Under the pieces are notes generated by a model that had not been told where the DNA came from, did no database searches, and saw only the letters and a list, made by a program, of their open reading frames with translations. From the NCBI RefSeq assembly GCF_000204055.1, contig NW_006768788.1, forward strand, positions 62,001-126,000: DNA of 64,000 bases, in the 5' to 3' direction. Positions 1 to 12,684 of this stretch are shown here, in pieces. A program made the position numbers and the translations under genes. Source of the DNA: Melampsora larici-populina 98AG31 (taxonomy: Eukaryota; Basidiomycota; Pucciniomycetes; Pucciniales; Melampsoraceae). The stretch's first letter is position 1. The number at the start of each line of letters is the position of its first letter.

Positions 1-1761
1 GCTCCTGTTCTTTCTTATTACAAGGTTCTGCTTCTATTTGTTATTTATTTTTTGTTGCTTGTTCCTTTCATCACTTTTATTTTGTTTGTTAATTTTTTTT
101 AACTCGTGAATGGATTTTTTGGCTTCAATGAGGTGTGTGCGGCGCTTTATAGCGTTGTGCGGCACTATATAGCGGCTCAGAGTGGTGCGCCGCTATATAG
201 CGGTGTTCTTAGTGGTTACACAACTACAAACTCCCAAGTGAGAAAAAAAAAGAGCGGTTGAGTTCGTAGTGCTTTAGAGTGTTACTGGCGCTCTGCACCT
301 GAAATAGCCCGAATTCTTGTGCGTAGCGTAGCGGTTGCGTTGTTGCCTCTTCAAGAAAAAACTCATGAAGGTGTCAAGTTTCAATCTAACAAGTAACTGT
401 GTTTCACATCCTAAATCCATTGATTTAGATAGTGGGGAACAGTGGACAAGTGCAGATACTGGTAACCATCGAAATCAATCGCACTACAACTTTTTGCAGT
501 GGAGCTGAAGCTGTTAACGCTCAACAGAGTGTGCCTCCTAAGCCCCCAAACGCAGCTGTTAACGGTTGTAGCCAGCTTGCAGGAGCTGTGCTATGGTGAT
601 TCAGTCTATAGATATGTTATAAAACCTCTGCGTCAACGTGGTGACACAGCAAGGCCGTCTGGAAAACCACTGCATCCACGGTTAACTGGCCTGTAGCGTG
701 TTGCAGCACAGCTTACCCAGTGTGGTTTGTGTTTTACCTGATCAATTGTCTAGATTGCTACATCACTGGTTACAAGTATCTGCACTTGTCCACTGTTCCC
801 CACTATCTGAATCAATAGATTTAGGATGTGAAACACAGCTACTTGTAAGATTGAAACTTGACACCTTCATGGGTTTTTTCTTGAAGAGGTGTAATCACTC
901 CATTCTACACTTGAATGACATACTGCGCCTGTGGCAATACCTGAAGCTTCCCGCCACAAAGCGCAAACACAGAGTGTCTTGCTCTGCATGCACCCCAGTC
1001 CTAGCCAAAGAGCAGGTCTAAGTGCCCCTCCTGCGCTACCGGCTTCTCTGCGCTCATATAGCCAAGCACAGTTTTAGAAGGGCAATTTCAAGGCTTGCTG
1101 TGCTCTCAAGTTTGGCATGATGTATCCAGCAAGCCAATCTGTAATCTGCTAAAAGCTTTCAAGAGACAAATATCAGAACATGCCTCTTTGGTTGGATAGT
1201 GGTTGATATTCTACCGCAGATGAATGATTGAGATCCAAGAAGATTTTTTATGCTGATTGATCCCTGTATGTTGGTTTTACCTTCAACGTATGGTTGGGCT
1301 TCTCCCTGCTCAATAGGCATACACTTATTCCTGTGTTCCCATGAAATTGAATTATGGAACAATCCACCCCGCTCTGAATACCAAAGATCATATGTGGCGG
1401 GGCACAAACGGTGTGGGTGTGTCTTGTAAGCGGAGTGTGAGAGGGTGTGGGGTGTAGCAGGATTGCGCCCTGTTACAAAGAAAGAAGATAAAAAGCAGAT
1501 AAAAGTGCAGAGCTTCATGTGTTGCATGTGGATGTAGGATAAGTTAGTTTGATACAAGCACAGCTTTCTTACACTTGTGGGGAGAAGTCAAAACTGTAAG
1601 TTGTGCATCCAAGTTACAGAATCATATAGTGTAAAGTGAGAAGCCAAAGAGAGAGTTTAAAAGGTGTTGTGTGGCAATGATCAATGTCATTTGCTTCAGC
1701 ACATTTAACACCTTAGTTAGATAACTCAACCTCTTTATCAAAGACTCTAGTCATAAAATCC
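1..1761. other. non-coding repeat-rich stretch
   Basis: No convincing gene is visible; the open frames here are short and lack recognisable motifs. Near 120-210 there are several short variants of a CCGCTATATAGCGG palindrome, a perfect 14-bp copy being at 190-203. The rest is the inverted repeat listed separately and ordinary AT-rich DNA. Confidence 0.5.
346..889. repeat. inverted repeat, 123-bp arms with 298-bp spacer
   Basis: The segment 346-468 is repeated in reverse complement at 767-889 with only a handful of differences. The outer ends of the arms read CCTCTTCAAG. The spacer carries no recognised gene. This looks like a foldback element or the core of a larger palindromic element; I found no target-site duplication, so its true ends are unknown. 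Confidence 0.75.
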
Positions 1762-2850
1762 TTGTGTGGAATTGCCCATTATATCATTATGAACAAAATA
1801 ATGTTATCATGGGTATGGTACCTTATGGGTTCATTCAGTTTTTGCGCATTCAATCCATCAGAAAGATCAATGAAAGGCATGATTGAAGGGAGCAATTTGC
1901 ATGGTGTGGTACAAGATAATGCCCAAAACAACATTCACAACAGGATCAAGGCATTGGAAATCTTTGCGCCATTGAATGAAAAACCTAAATATGTATCTAA
2001 TCGAAGACCTTGGCATTCAATGCTTGGTGATCTATTCACTGGTATTGTGTCACCCTGGGTAGGACCAAGTGCAATTCAAGAACTTTGTAGTGATGCTCAA
2101 AAGTATCATTCAGAAGTGAGGTTGATGATTCCAGAATTGATACATCTGAAAGATGAAATGGGAGTCCGACTTGTGACTCAAGAACAATTGAGAAAGATCA
2201 TTGTCAATCTACTGGAATTTCTACAGCAAGATCATTTGGAACTTTATGAAAGACTTTGGAGTCTGAGTGTCCTTAGAATTGTGCAGTCTTTATTACCAAT
2301 TGGAATGCACAATCCAATCAGAGAAGATCCTAACACAGGTGGAGTCTCCCGGGGTGGATTGGAGCTCTTTCTGTTGAAGGGTGTGTTTCATTTGTAATCT
2401 CTTATGGACAGGACATATCTGTATTGATTTTGTCTTCAGAGCTTGAATTTAAGCCTAGGGTGGAGAGCGTGGTAAACAGGAAGATACAAATTTCCCCTGT
2501 AGATGAAGGTAAGAACCACACCACCTTTTCATTTGCATCTTATGTGCAACAATGAGATGTGGGGAGCTGACATGACAAAAATGATCTCAGCTGTTACTGA
2601 AGCTCTTAAGCGAGTTGAGCTTGTTGTTACCATAAGAAACCACCTTTTGAAGACTCAAAAAAATCGTCAAAACTCTAAATTATTGAAAATCCATGACCAA
2701 TTGATTCAAAATAGGTCCCTGAACAAACCAGGGATCATTGAGTCATTACCTTCAAAATCTATGCATCACAGATTTCCAAAAGATACTCCGGATGAAGATA
2801 TCCAATGTTTTTCTTGTGTCATCCAACACCTAGAGTTATTTCATGGGTAG
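1762..2850 (+). pseudogene. unrecognised coding remnant (two open segments)
   Basis: Two plus-strand open segments (about 1762-2397 and 2503-2850) read as ordinary protein rather than low complexity. The first (up to 211 codons) contains RRPWHSMLGDLFTGIVSPWVG followed by a leucine- and glutamine-rich, probably helical stretch. The second (115 codons) is basic and also looks helical. The segments may be exons of one gene separated by an intron near 2400-2500. I do not recognise a family. A multi-copy gene or transposon accessory protein of the host genome is likely from the surroundings, but that is inference. No start codon or splice junction can be fixed with confidence. Confidence 0.35.
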
Positions 2851-5800
2851 GAGATCTGCCTACCAGCAATTTCACACCACACAATCAGGTGTAAGATCCC
2901 TTTGGTGAAAACTGAATCTCAGGTGGGGGTAAATTGTGGTTGGTCACTTGTTATTAAAAAAAATGGAGTCAATTCAGACTTTTATTGTACTGGTGTTTTT
3001 GGGATACTTGACAGTCATCAATGGTTTGTAGCAATGAGGTCACAGCTGTTTACCACCATGCCAAATTCATCCCATTTCATTCACTTCTGTCACAATTTTT
3101 TTCTTTTTTCTCTACTTTTGGTTTCCCTCTTATCCCTAGTTACCATTCCTTTTGATATCCATTGTCCATTTGAAAATGTGGTTTGATCAAGCAGTGTAGT
3201 TTCATTCTTTAGTGCAATATTTCTTCTCATTTTCCTTCCAAGAAAGGCTATGTTCAGATCTATTGTTTTTCAATTGTTTGACAGCTTGTTTCTTTGCATA
3301 TTCCACTTAGGTCATCAAAATTTAGCCATCATTCATGAGCTTATATGTGTCCTCTGTCTCAATCCTTTAACTGTGGCACTCATTGTTGTGAGGTGTTATT
3401 TTTCCATCATGCCCGCTACCTCCCTGTAGGGTGTTCATATTCTCATGGGGAATTTATTACCCTTGGCATCGCACCTTGATACATTGCCCAAAATCATTGC
3501 TTTGGATCTGAAATAATTTTCTCTGAGTTTCCCAATTCATGTCTCTCCATTTTTCCACCAATTCCATTTTTTCAGCAGGTGAAATTTTGTATGGTGTCAA
3601 AAATTGTCCTATATAGGGTACTGATCTGAGGAAGTGCCTTTTGATCAAAATGCACTTCTTCACATCACTACCCTATATAGGGGCATTCCTGGGTCCTGTT
3701 ACAGCCTTGTACCCAGGTGCAATATGTAAATTTAAACTGTCTTTTTGACACCAGAGCATTGGGTGTGAAAGAACATGGTGTAAAAGTCTTTGACCTGGTA
3801 AAGATTTATAGTTTTCCACTTGATACATTGTGTGAGCCTACTAGCGTCTGTTGGGCTAGTAGAGTCAATAAAAAAGAGACAGAAGTTTAAACAAACTTCT
3901 ACTAGACTTGTGGGGATTACAATGGGCGTAGAAGCTTTACTTGTAATAAACAAGTAATAACTTCAGTTAAATGCCCCTTTAATAAAGGATTTTACGCCCA
4001 GGGATTTTGGGTAAGTGTTCTTATTAGCAACAATTAAAATGGAACAACTGACGCGCAGTTCTCAAGCCTGAATTGAGTCACTTCTTGTACAAAGAATGAT
4101 CAATAAAGGAGGTGTTAAGGTCTGTCTTAACACCAGGAACTTTAAACTCTGACTAATAGAGGTTCCCCGTGAATTTAGAGTTTCTGATATCAGAGGAATC
4201 CCCAATCTGATATAAGCCTTACGTGTGATTCCACCAAATGGATATTACAAAAATGGCTGATTATGGAGTCTAATCAGACAGAAACAAGGTTTATATGTGC
4301 ACACAATAAAGTCAACAAGACACAAGGTTGAAGATTCAAAGTTTGTAGAATCTAGATGTTAGACAAAGTTTAAAAGTTCTAGGAAGATGAAATGAGCAAT
4401 TTGTAAAGTTGTTGAATGTTAAAGTGATGATTCAAAACTGGTGGGATCTTCAGGGTTTATATAGTCTGAACCCTGGGAATCTTTGAGCTAGAAGTGCGCA
4501 AAAATTGTGGTTCTAAGGTTAGGTTAATTACAGTAACACAGTTACTATTGGTTTATAAGTATATTTCACTTGTTACTTACATGTTACATCTGTGAAATAT
4601 ATGTAGCTTTGGTTCACATCAAAGTTGTGTACGTACACACTCTTTGATGTAAGTTTGCACATGTTACATATGCCAAATCATATGTAACTTGACTCTTGAA
4701 ACTGAGCCTTGAGTTGTAATTGCTGTTTTCAAGGTTTTTCATTATATTTGTCGCCCATTGGTACGCTGGTTTAGTACTCAGGGCTGACACATTGTACTGT
4801 CTCAACTTGGTGCAAACAGATTGAAACCTTCTAAATGAATATGGCGACTTCCCTCTTATCTGGATATCAATTTTGAGGGACTTACCAGAATATACCACAA
4901 TCTATCCACAAAATGCTTACTTCGCATAATGTTCCCCCTAGCTCTGTGAAAGCTTTCTTATACACTTCAAGAAACTTGATTCCACATGATCAATCACTCA
5001 CTAAGCCTCCTGATTGAGCCTTTTATAACAAATGATGTTGCTATATTGAAAGCCTCCAAGACTGCCATCCAAAAACCGCAAACTCACATCTGACAATTGC
5101 TTCAAGGACTTTCTCTGGTGGAGTCCGCCTCAGAGTCAAACACAGCCTGGCCAGCAGATCAATGACTGATGCAGTACTCCAGAAACCATTTATGAAGATG
5201 ACAATTGCCACATACCAAATGTGGACCAATGACATAGTGGCTGGAAACTATAAGGTGGTAAAGTTGGTTGATCCTGCGGATGCTGAAGAAACAACCCAAC
5301 ACAATGAAGTGACACCTGCTTCTAACATCCAGTATGGAACAGCTCAACAAAATTAATCATCACCTGCTTCTGATGGAGACACTTCTGATGATCAATCTGA
5401 TGACTCTTCTGAAGTTGACTTGCTTGACCTCTTTCCTTCTACTCAAACTCAATGATACAGTGACATTGATTTTTAATTTTTTAATATGCCTACCACCTGG
5501 TCCGTGGAGCTCACTCCTGACATGTGAGCGTGTGAGTGGATGGAGTAATGCTTGCAAGTCCACTCACAATAGGCTTGCAAATTTCCTCAGTGGCCAAAGT
5601 GCTTGGTCTCACCGGTTGAACTTAGCTTAGATGGGGCCGGGCTTAGCCGCCCTTTATGGGCCACGACTGCTCTGAGCCCTTGTCTCAGCAGTGCTGTGCC
5701 ATTCAGCAAGCTCAAACAACCACAACCAACACAACCAAGTTACCAACTCATACGCACTCATCAACATCAGTCTGGAAAGTCCACAGGCCAACACCAGGTG

Positions 5801-6956
5801 CGCAGACCTTATTACCTACATCCTCCTTTGAATGTGGGCATTTCAATTCGCAATCAGATTCTATTTTTGAAATATATCATTTATTCAAGAAACAAAGTAT
5901 TTTGCTCCCTTGGCAACTTCCTATCTTGTTAGCTTCCAACACCCATCCCAAAACAGTCGCAACAACCTTGAAAAAAACTGTCTCACTCACACGTTTCTCA
6001 CAATGTTTTCACTAGTTTGTCAAAGGGATGAGCATGAGATACAGATTCACCTCAAGCCATTGTGTAGCCTTGTAGCTGTGTTGAATGATTCATCAATGCC
6101 CTTGTCTCATTGATTGTCAAATATGCTGTGTTGAATGATTCATCAATGCCCTTGTCTCATTGATTGTCAAATATGCTGTCCTTGAGTTTGGTTAGTGATA
6201 TGAGTAGCACATTAATTGGAATGTACCTTGGACACCAATGATCAAGTTAACTTTATTTAACTTAAAAGCGTACAAGAATCTATGAATCCTGATGTTTTGA
6301 GCTTGTTTTTGTAGCTTCAGGAAAATCTGCAGCTGAAGCTACCTACGATGAGCCCACAAATTGTACTCAATCATATTTGTGGGCCTTGAGTCTGTTGATA
6401 AAATGATCTGCCAATTGAGATGATTCCATAAAACAAACTGTGAAAATTGTGAGACCCTGACTTGTATGCTGGGCAAAGACCCCACACCACTTGATCTGTA
6501 CCCCCTTCATTGGGCAACAAAGACTCATTCTGTAGGATTAGACTTGACAATCCAGCACTATCCGTAGTTATTCTTACATCTCTTTATCTCTCCTTCCCAA
6601 GTTTTGATTTGTTTGGTTATGCTGCAGCATGGGCGTTCTATGCTTGATAACTCCTGGGTTTTCCTTCACATACACAGCTTGATTCCACATACATAACCTT
6701 TCATGTGCTTAGATAGTCTGCTCATCTTCTTGTCTTTGAATTGTCAGAAGTTCTTTATACACTTAGTATGAGCACTATGGGAAGTTTTGGAAGAAATAAA
6801 AAATGAGATTTTTCATCAAGCAAACCAGAAATCACTATTGACAAGCAAACCCAAAGTAACTATTCACAAGTAAGAAGAAATATTCACAAGTAAAAAGAAA
6901 ATTGAAAAATATGAAAGACATTGGAAAAGGACCATTGTAGAGCATGTAGGCATAAA
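2851..6956. other. intergenic, no supported gene
   Basis: All open frames here are short and without motifs. Visible items are a small hairpin near 3838-3910 (CTACTAG arms), an LTR-like patch near 4113-4470 with a TTATATAG box that lacks convincing ends, and an exact 50-bp tandem duplication at 6075-6174. Confidence 0.5.
6075..6174. repeat. exact 50-bp tandem duplication
   Basis: A 50-bp unit starting GCTGTGTTGAATG occurs at 6075-6124 and again, identically, at 6125-6174, with the first five bases of a third unit following. It is probably a recent slippage or replication duplication. Confidence 0.9.
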
Positions 6957-9524
6957 CTATGTCCGTAAAGTCCTGAGCTTTTGGATAAATGGCTTCAGAT
7001 CAAACACTGCAGTGTTTGAAAGTTTCAGTCCTTGGCATTTTAACTTGTTGATTTGATTTTGTTCATAATCCTTGTCCGCTAAGCATTTTGGGAAGTGTTT
7101 TGGAGGATGACAGTAGAGTAACTCAGCTTGTGTCAACTGACGGCGCGGACCACGGTCAAGTGCTTTTGTTGCAGCTGTCCATCCTCGAGCATCAAGTTGA
7201 GAATCCACAGGTGATGTATCAAGTTTGCCAAAGAGTTCATCCACATCAGCTGATTGCCAAACCAGAGGTACACAGACATATTTCCCGTCCTCAATCTCAT
7301 CTTCTGAATGAACAATTGGGTTTGACAAATCAATCAAAGGTTATTTTCATTTGGAAAATGTTTCTTGATGGATGTGTTGTGGATGGCTGCTACCTAAGAA
7401 GGTCAACCCATTTTTACAATCAGTTAATCAATGATACAAATACATATCAATGTAATTGATACTCACTGTTGTTCTTGATTTCTTTTGCGAGGTCTTCCCT
7501 TTCGATCATGCTCTTTCATTGTCCATTGGATTTGGGAATTTAGAAGTATCAGCCGCATTCTCTGCGGAAACATACTCACGTCATTTATTTGAATACCATC
7601 TCTTGAATATTTTGAACTTATTTTCTGGAGTAACCTGAGAATCTTTTATCAAGTAATCATCAGCATCACCACGTTTATAACATTTTTCCCACTCCTTAAG
7701 CAAGATTGTCAACATGGCTTCATTCCACTCATATGACTTAAGGGAGCTGGTCCAGTCAAAAGTACATTAGCTGAAACCATCAAGAGCCAAAGCATCTTCA
7801 CACGTGGAGGCAACACTATTTGAATATTTGACCTTGGAATTCCGGATTGCCACTTGAGAGGTAAATTTCACTGGTTGGATCTTTGACATCGCAGCTCAAG
7901 CGGCATCAGCCTTGACCTGTGCAAGTTGATTCAAATGTGGCATTGGGTGTTTGCGGCAAAAGACCGCTAGAGCTCTCTCAACATGATTGTCAATGATTGC
8001 TCTCCTATCATACTTACATTGGGTCCAGGTATTGATCTCATCAACTGACGGGGGTGAGGGAAGGGTCGGCTTAATATCTTGACCTCATGTTTTTCTGAAG
8101 ATTCCTAAGAGTAATTTGTGAAAGTCCTGGATTGATAAGCTAAGTTGCTCAAATTGAGACAGTGCAGCTTCTCCTCGTGCACAAAGATCTAGTCTATGCT
8201 CGGAATGTTGTTTAGTAGTATTCTTGGCCCAAATAGAAGCTTGATTTTGACGGTGTTCTTTGTCTTCAGCTAGATCAAAAGAGCCCTCAGACATTTCTTC
8301 ATCAGAGTCTCTGTACCCTTCATCTGATTTGTCAAGATCCTTGTCAGGGTTTGGTTTGGAGCCTTCAGGTGTGTTATGGTGGCTGGGTGTTGGATTGGGA
8401 GGCCAATGAGAAACAGAGGTTCTCATACTCAAAGGAGTCTCTTGTGTGGTGTCAAGGTGGCGCATGGGAATTCTTTGTGCTGATTGTGCTGATTGTGGTG
8501 GACTGATTGGAACATTTGAAGACCCTATGTTTTGGGGTGTAAACTTTGACTTTTCCTGTGAGACTCTTCTGGTTGAGTTTGAGGAAGATTTGACATGTGA
8601 AGTGAAAGGTTGAGGTGTGCTTCTGAATAACGGAGACTTTCTGTTTGATTTAGTTTAATCGTTGAGCATGAATTTCTTTGATTTAGAAGATGATCGTGGT
8701 TTCTGTGAAGTGTTTGTCTGTTGAATGTTGTCCAAATCCGCTTCAGTCTGTTGAGTATTGTGGCCAAAAGCCATTGATGCAGGCGGGATGTCATCCTCGA
8801 TTTCCATTGATAAATCTTGAGACTCATTCTCGGTGTCCATGGGTATATCTGGAAAGTTTTCTTCAACCTCCATTGGTGTATGTTGAAATGAACTGGCTTT
8901 ATGTTGTGATTGACCTGCAAAGAAATTATTAATGAATGGCAATATTGACATTCAAAGTATTAATATACTGATGAGAAAAGGTGCGGCTCTGTTTCAAACC
9001 TTGAGCATCTACAAAAAAACAAAAAAATAGCCCTCTGTGCAATGATTTCATAAATCCTTCAAAGAAAAGGTATCAGACCTGGGCTTATGTCATATGGACA
9101 AAAGTGTTTTGACTGGACAGGGGACCAATGTAAGGAAGCAGTTACTCTCACAGGGTCCAAATTTTGCACTCACGACGTGTTAGCAAAGCTTTTTCCAAGA
9201 TTGTGTCAAGATTGTTGTATGTTTGGTGCCAGGCTACACTTTGTGCAGCTTTGGAACACACTCTTTACACCTGGTTGGTGTTGAGCGAAGTCAATCTACA
9301 AATAATCAGTATGAGTAATACCTATCTTGATACCAAACATGTATGATTCCTTTGCTAATGTGTCGTGAGTATAAAATTTGGACCCTGTGTCTTGTCTTAG
9401 TGGATTTCTTTTTTGACATGAGTTGGGCCTTCAACCTTGCCAGTCTTTGCGCAGCTGTTTCACTTGAAGAAGATGAAGGTGTGTTGGGCTGTGTCAGAAA
9501 GGGCCTAAGCCGCCTCAACGGCAT
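6957..9524 (-). pseudogene. decayed multi-copy-type gene of unknown function
   Basis: Read from right to left, the minus strand shows a chain of coding segments. A basic, serine-rich N-terminus lies at 9524-9380. An acidic, low-complexity part follows at 8951-8655 and 8465-8085. A more conserved-looking body runs at about 8084-7456, with motifs such as NTWTQCKYDRRAIIDNHVE and FDWTSSLKSYEWNEAMLTIL. A C-terminal part ends at 6957 (VPLVWQSADVDELFGKLD). The body is interrupted in frame by at least five stops: TGA at 8085-8087 and then TGA, TAA, TGA, TGA. The style resembles large multi-copy proteins of rust genomes, which I recall only as hypothetical proteins. No function is assigned. It may be repeat-borne cargo. 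Confidence 0.5.
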
Positions 9525-10854
9525 ATCACCTTCCTTACAATAAACCCATTACATATCACCATACTACATGTAATACCCAATTACATGTAGTAATTGTAAT
9601 ACTTAATTACATACAAACAAATACATGTAGTCATTAATTACATGCATAAGTGCGCAAACTGTCTATTTTCTCTCTCATTTCATATTCAGTTATCATTTCT
9701 ATATACTTAGGATCCCGGTATCCCCACCCCCCCTTGGTAGCCTCACCACCCCCTCCCTTTCACAGCTAGTGAAAGCCTCACTTACCAGTGACACAAGCTG
9801 TGACAGTAACACAGTCTCCAGACGTCCGTGTTCCGCACTCGAAGTGGTCTGGAGTATGTTTTCTCAAGTTTTCTCAAGTTTTGTCACACAAGATCCTAGA
9901 TGAATCAAGATTAGTCTGATCAATTGAAAATGAAGACCAAATGAAAATCAATTCAGCAGACCAATTGAAAATTAAGAATGAAGATGAATTAGTGAGAACG
10001 ATTCAAAATCAATGAACCAGAACAATAAAATGAATTGTGTCGAGTGGTCTTTTTCATCCTGTACTACCTATTCTGCATTTCTTCTAGAGAAACTATAGAT
10101 CTTGATGATTTTTTTGATTTACTAGGTATGGCATTGAAGCGGGTAGATTACAAGAAGCCATCAATCTTTCAAAAAACACCATAGGAAACAACAAATCAAA
10201 TTCTAAGATCAAATTACAACCTTGTACGATTGCCTTCAAAGATTCCGAACGCTTTTTAAAGAATTTAGAAGAAATTCTGAAAGAGCACGATCAGATAACG
10301 AATTGATTTTTTACCGTGTAGATTCAGTAAGTAGCTCTTTTCAGCGGAAGATGTTTATAATCTTTGCTCAATCACATCAATCATTATCAGACTCATTCAT
10401 TATCAGATACAAAGGACTGAAAGTTGTAACAAATTAAGATATTCTACTGAAGTAAGAGGCATGAACTCAAGTGATACTTGATTCAAAGTTCATAAGCAAC
10501 CACAGCAAAATCACAATGTTGAAAAGCTTCATATTCATGACCCGTTCAAAACCAAGCATGTGAGCGAAATTAGCAGCCGCTTCAAAGTCTCCAAAAGCCA
10601 CTATTGAATATTTCAGTTTATAAGAAGGCAATGAACAAGTAGCAGCTAGATCAGCTCTAATGCTTCTGGTAAGCTTGCTTAGCTGATACATGCTTTGAAA
10701 TTGTTCAAGTAAATGATGATGGATCTGAGATAAGATACGAAAGTGCTGATAAGCTATTTGAGTATCTTGATGAATTGAGTTGTAAATGAAAGGATGTAAA
10801 TGAAGACTAAGACTGCTTTGAAGTCGTTGACTTTGAATGCTGATTGAATCGAAC

Positions 10855-12235
10855 TTAAGCAAAGTTTGTTGATCGTGCTGGGTCACGACACGTTCTTTTG
10901 TTGTGACCTGTTCCGTGACATTGACTACATGGACGACCATCATGTTCGGCATCCTGATGTTTGTATTGTGAAAGCTCACGCTTGGATTTGTTCGATGACC
11001 CTGCAGGCCGACCACGAGATCAAATTGGATCTGGATCACCAATGGTGGGAGGTGGATTGATGAGGATCCGACTCAAGTGATTACACAACACACTTTGCTG
11101 ATGAGCAGGGAGATTTCCATGGCAAGTTTGTATGCTGTCTAGTGGTGCCTCCAAATTAGGTACCTGCTCGTGCATAATAGGGACAACTAATCCTTGATCT
11201 AGATGCCAATGAGAGTTGAAGTGGGTTGGAGACAATTTCCTTGAAGATGAGATGAGGTGCTTGAGGAAGTGAGCGCAAGGTAACCCTTGCGACCCAGAGA
11301 GTACGTAGGTGCATGTATTGGTGTTGTCCAAAGAAAGTGCCTTCTGGTATTGCTTGTAGGTATGTTCGCATATCAGGCTTAGAACTTTGAATGATGAACA
11401 GAGGAGAAAAATTGTTACAAAACATAGAAAGAACTTTACCTCAAGTAGCGCGTAGTGTGAAATTTTTCGGTTGACATCGCTCCAGATCCGAGGACGAAGA
11501 CGAGATAAGGTATGAGTTTGATTGTATGCTATCTTTTGTGATATCTTATCATATTGCTGCTGACATAGAATTTCAAGCTTGCTATATACAGTTGCCAAAT
11601 CACCGGTTGACTGCCATACCCAGCCTTTGATACCTGCATGACCACCTTCAGCTCGAGAAGTGACAGTGTGACCAAAGTGTTTGATATCCTTTGTCCACGC
11701 GGTGACAAATTTTTCCTTGTGAGGAACCCACGTAGTCTTGATGTATTTGAATGTAGGCTCATCAATCATAATCCGAAGTGCCTCAAGGTTTGTGTCAAAC
11801 TCGTCGGCAGAGAGTGAGCTGCAAATGTTCATCCAGTGGTTCTGAACTTTCTTCAATTTGTCATCGGATAGCTTGTTTTTGACGTTGACTTGAACATTCT
11901 TCTTGATGTGCCACTTGCACAGTAGGTTTTTGGCATCTGGCAGAGCTTTTGTCAGCGCGTTCATCAAAGCAAGTTCTCGATCAGTCACCACAGCCTGTAG
12001 TTTTGCAAGCTTTGGCCCATAGCACAACTTCATTTGCTCCAGAATCCAGCAATAGTCTTCCTCTGTTTCTTGTCACATTAGACCAAAACAAAAGGAGATG
12101 GACTGATGAGTTGGTGATACTCCTATAACATGCAGAAGTGGCATATGAAAACTAAATTAGAGAGAGACCAAAGTCAGCTCAAGTCTTGATTTTAGACGAG
12201 TTCATTGAGGATACCTCACCAATTGGTTTTGTATG
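10855..12235 (-). pseudogene. MULE transposase, C-terminal half
   Basis: This continues the transposase begun at 18332. It opens with TYKTN, then a probable intron (GTGAGG...TTTAG) leads to MPLLHVIGVSPTH. Next come the second catalytic Asp in VVTDRELALMNAL and the Glu in TSRAEGGHAGIKGW. A SWIM-like CTYVLSG...LPCAHFL segment follows, then an RGRPAG hook and a CSQCHGTGHNKRTC zinc knuckle. Two in-frame TGA codons break it, one near 12074 (before QETEEDY) and one at 11020, just before the RGRPAG/zinc-knuckle tail. An extra hydrophobic stretch near 11400-11450 is probably an unspliced intron. Confidence 0.85.
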
Positions 12236-12684
12236 TCCATGTCTTCTTCCTCCAAGTGAGGAGGAGGACTGGAGACACGTGTCACTGACACGTGGAGAGG
12301 ACTCTTACAGAGGACTCTTACAGAGCCTCGAAACCGCTAAGCTTATGCTGTTTGCTACGCTTGCTCTAGGATGTGCTAGAGTGAGAGTAGTGTGCTTCGG
12401 GAGGAGCCTAGCAGCTAACTTCAGTTACTGGAGCATCCCTCAGGATCCATCCTAAGTGACAAGAAGTTAGCGGTCTCTTAGGGAACGGGAAAGAGCCCAT
12501 TCGAACCCACCTACAGGGAGTGAGGCTCAGAGAGCCGAGCCCCTGTGAAGGGGCTCAAAACCCATTCTCGAAGAGACAAAGCTCACGTAGGCCCCTAACT
12601 AGGAGCTAACGTCAATGCCGAAGCAGAACGCAAATCGCAAAGCGGGTCAATTCACAAAGCACGATGTGCCATAAATTACATGCG

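Noticed and set aside
4113..4620. Possible solo LTR (TGTTAAGG start, TTATATAG box)
   Set aside because: No matching CA end, target duplication or polypurine tract could be defined.
5162..5630. Overlapping short open frames on both strands near 5.1-5.6 kb
   Set aside because: No conserved-looking motif, and the frames overlap each other heavily; treated as chance.
12300..12560. tRNA-like or SINE B-box in GC-rich DNA (GGTTCGAATGG on the minus strand)
   Set aside because: The flanking bases do not form a T-arm or cloverleaf. The region is better explained as the 3' end of the DIRS-like element.
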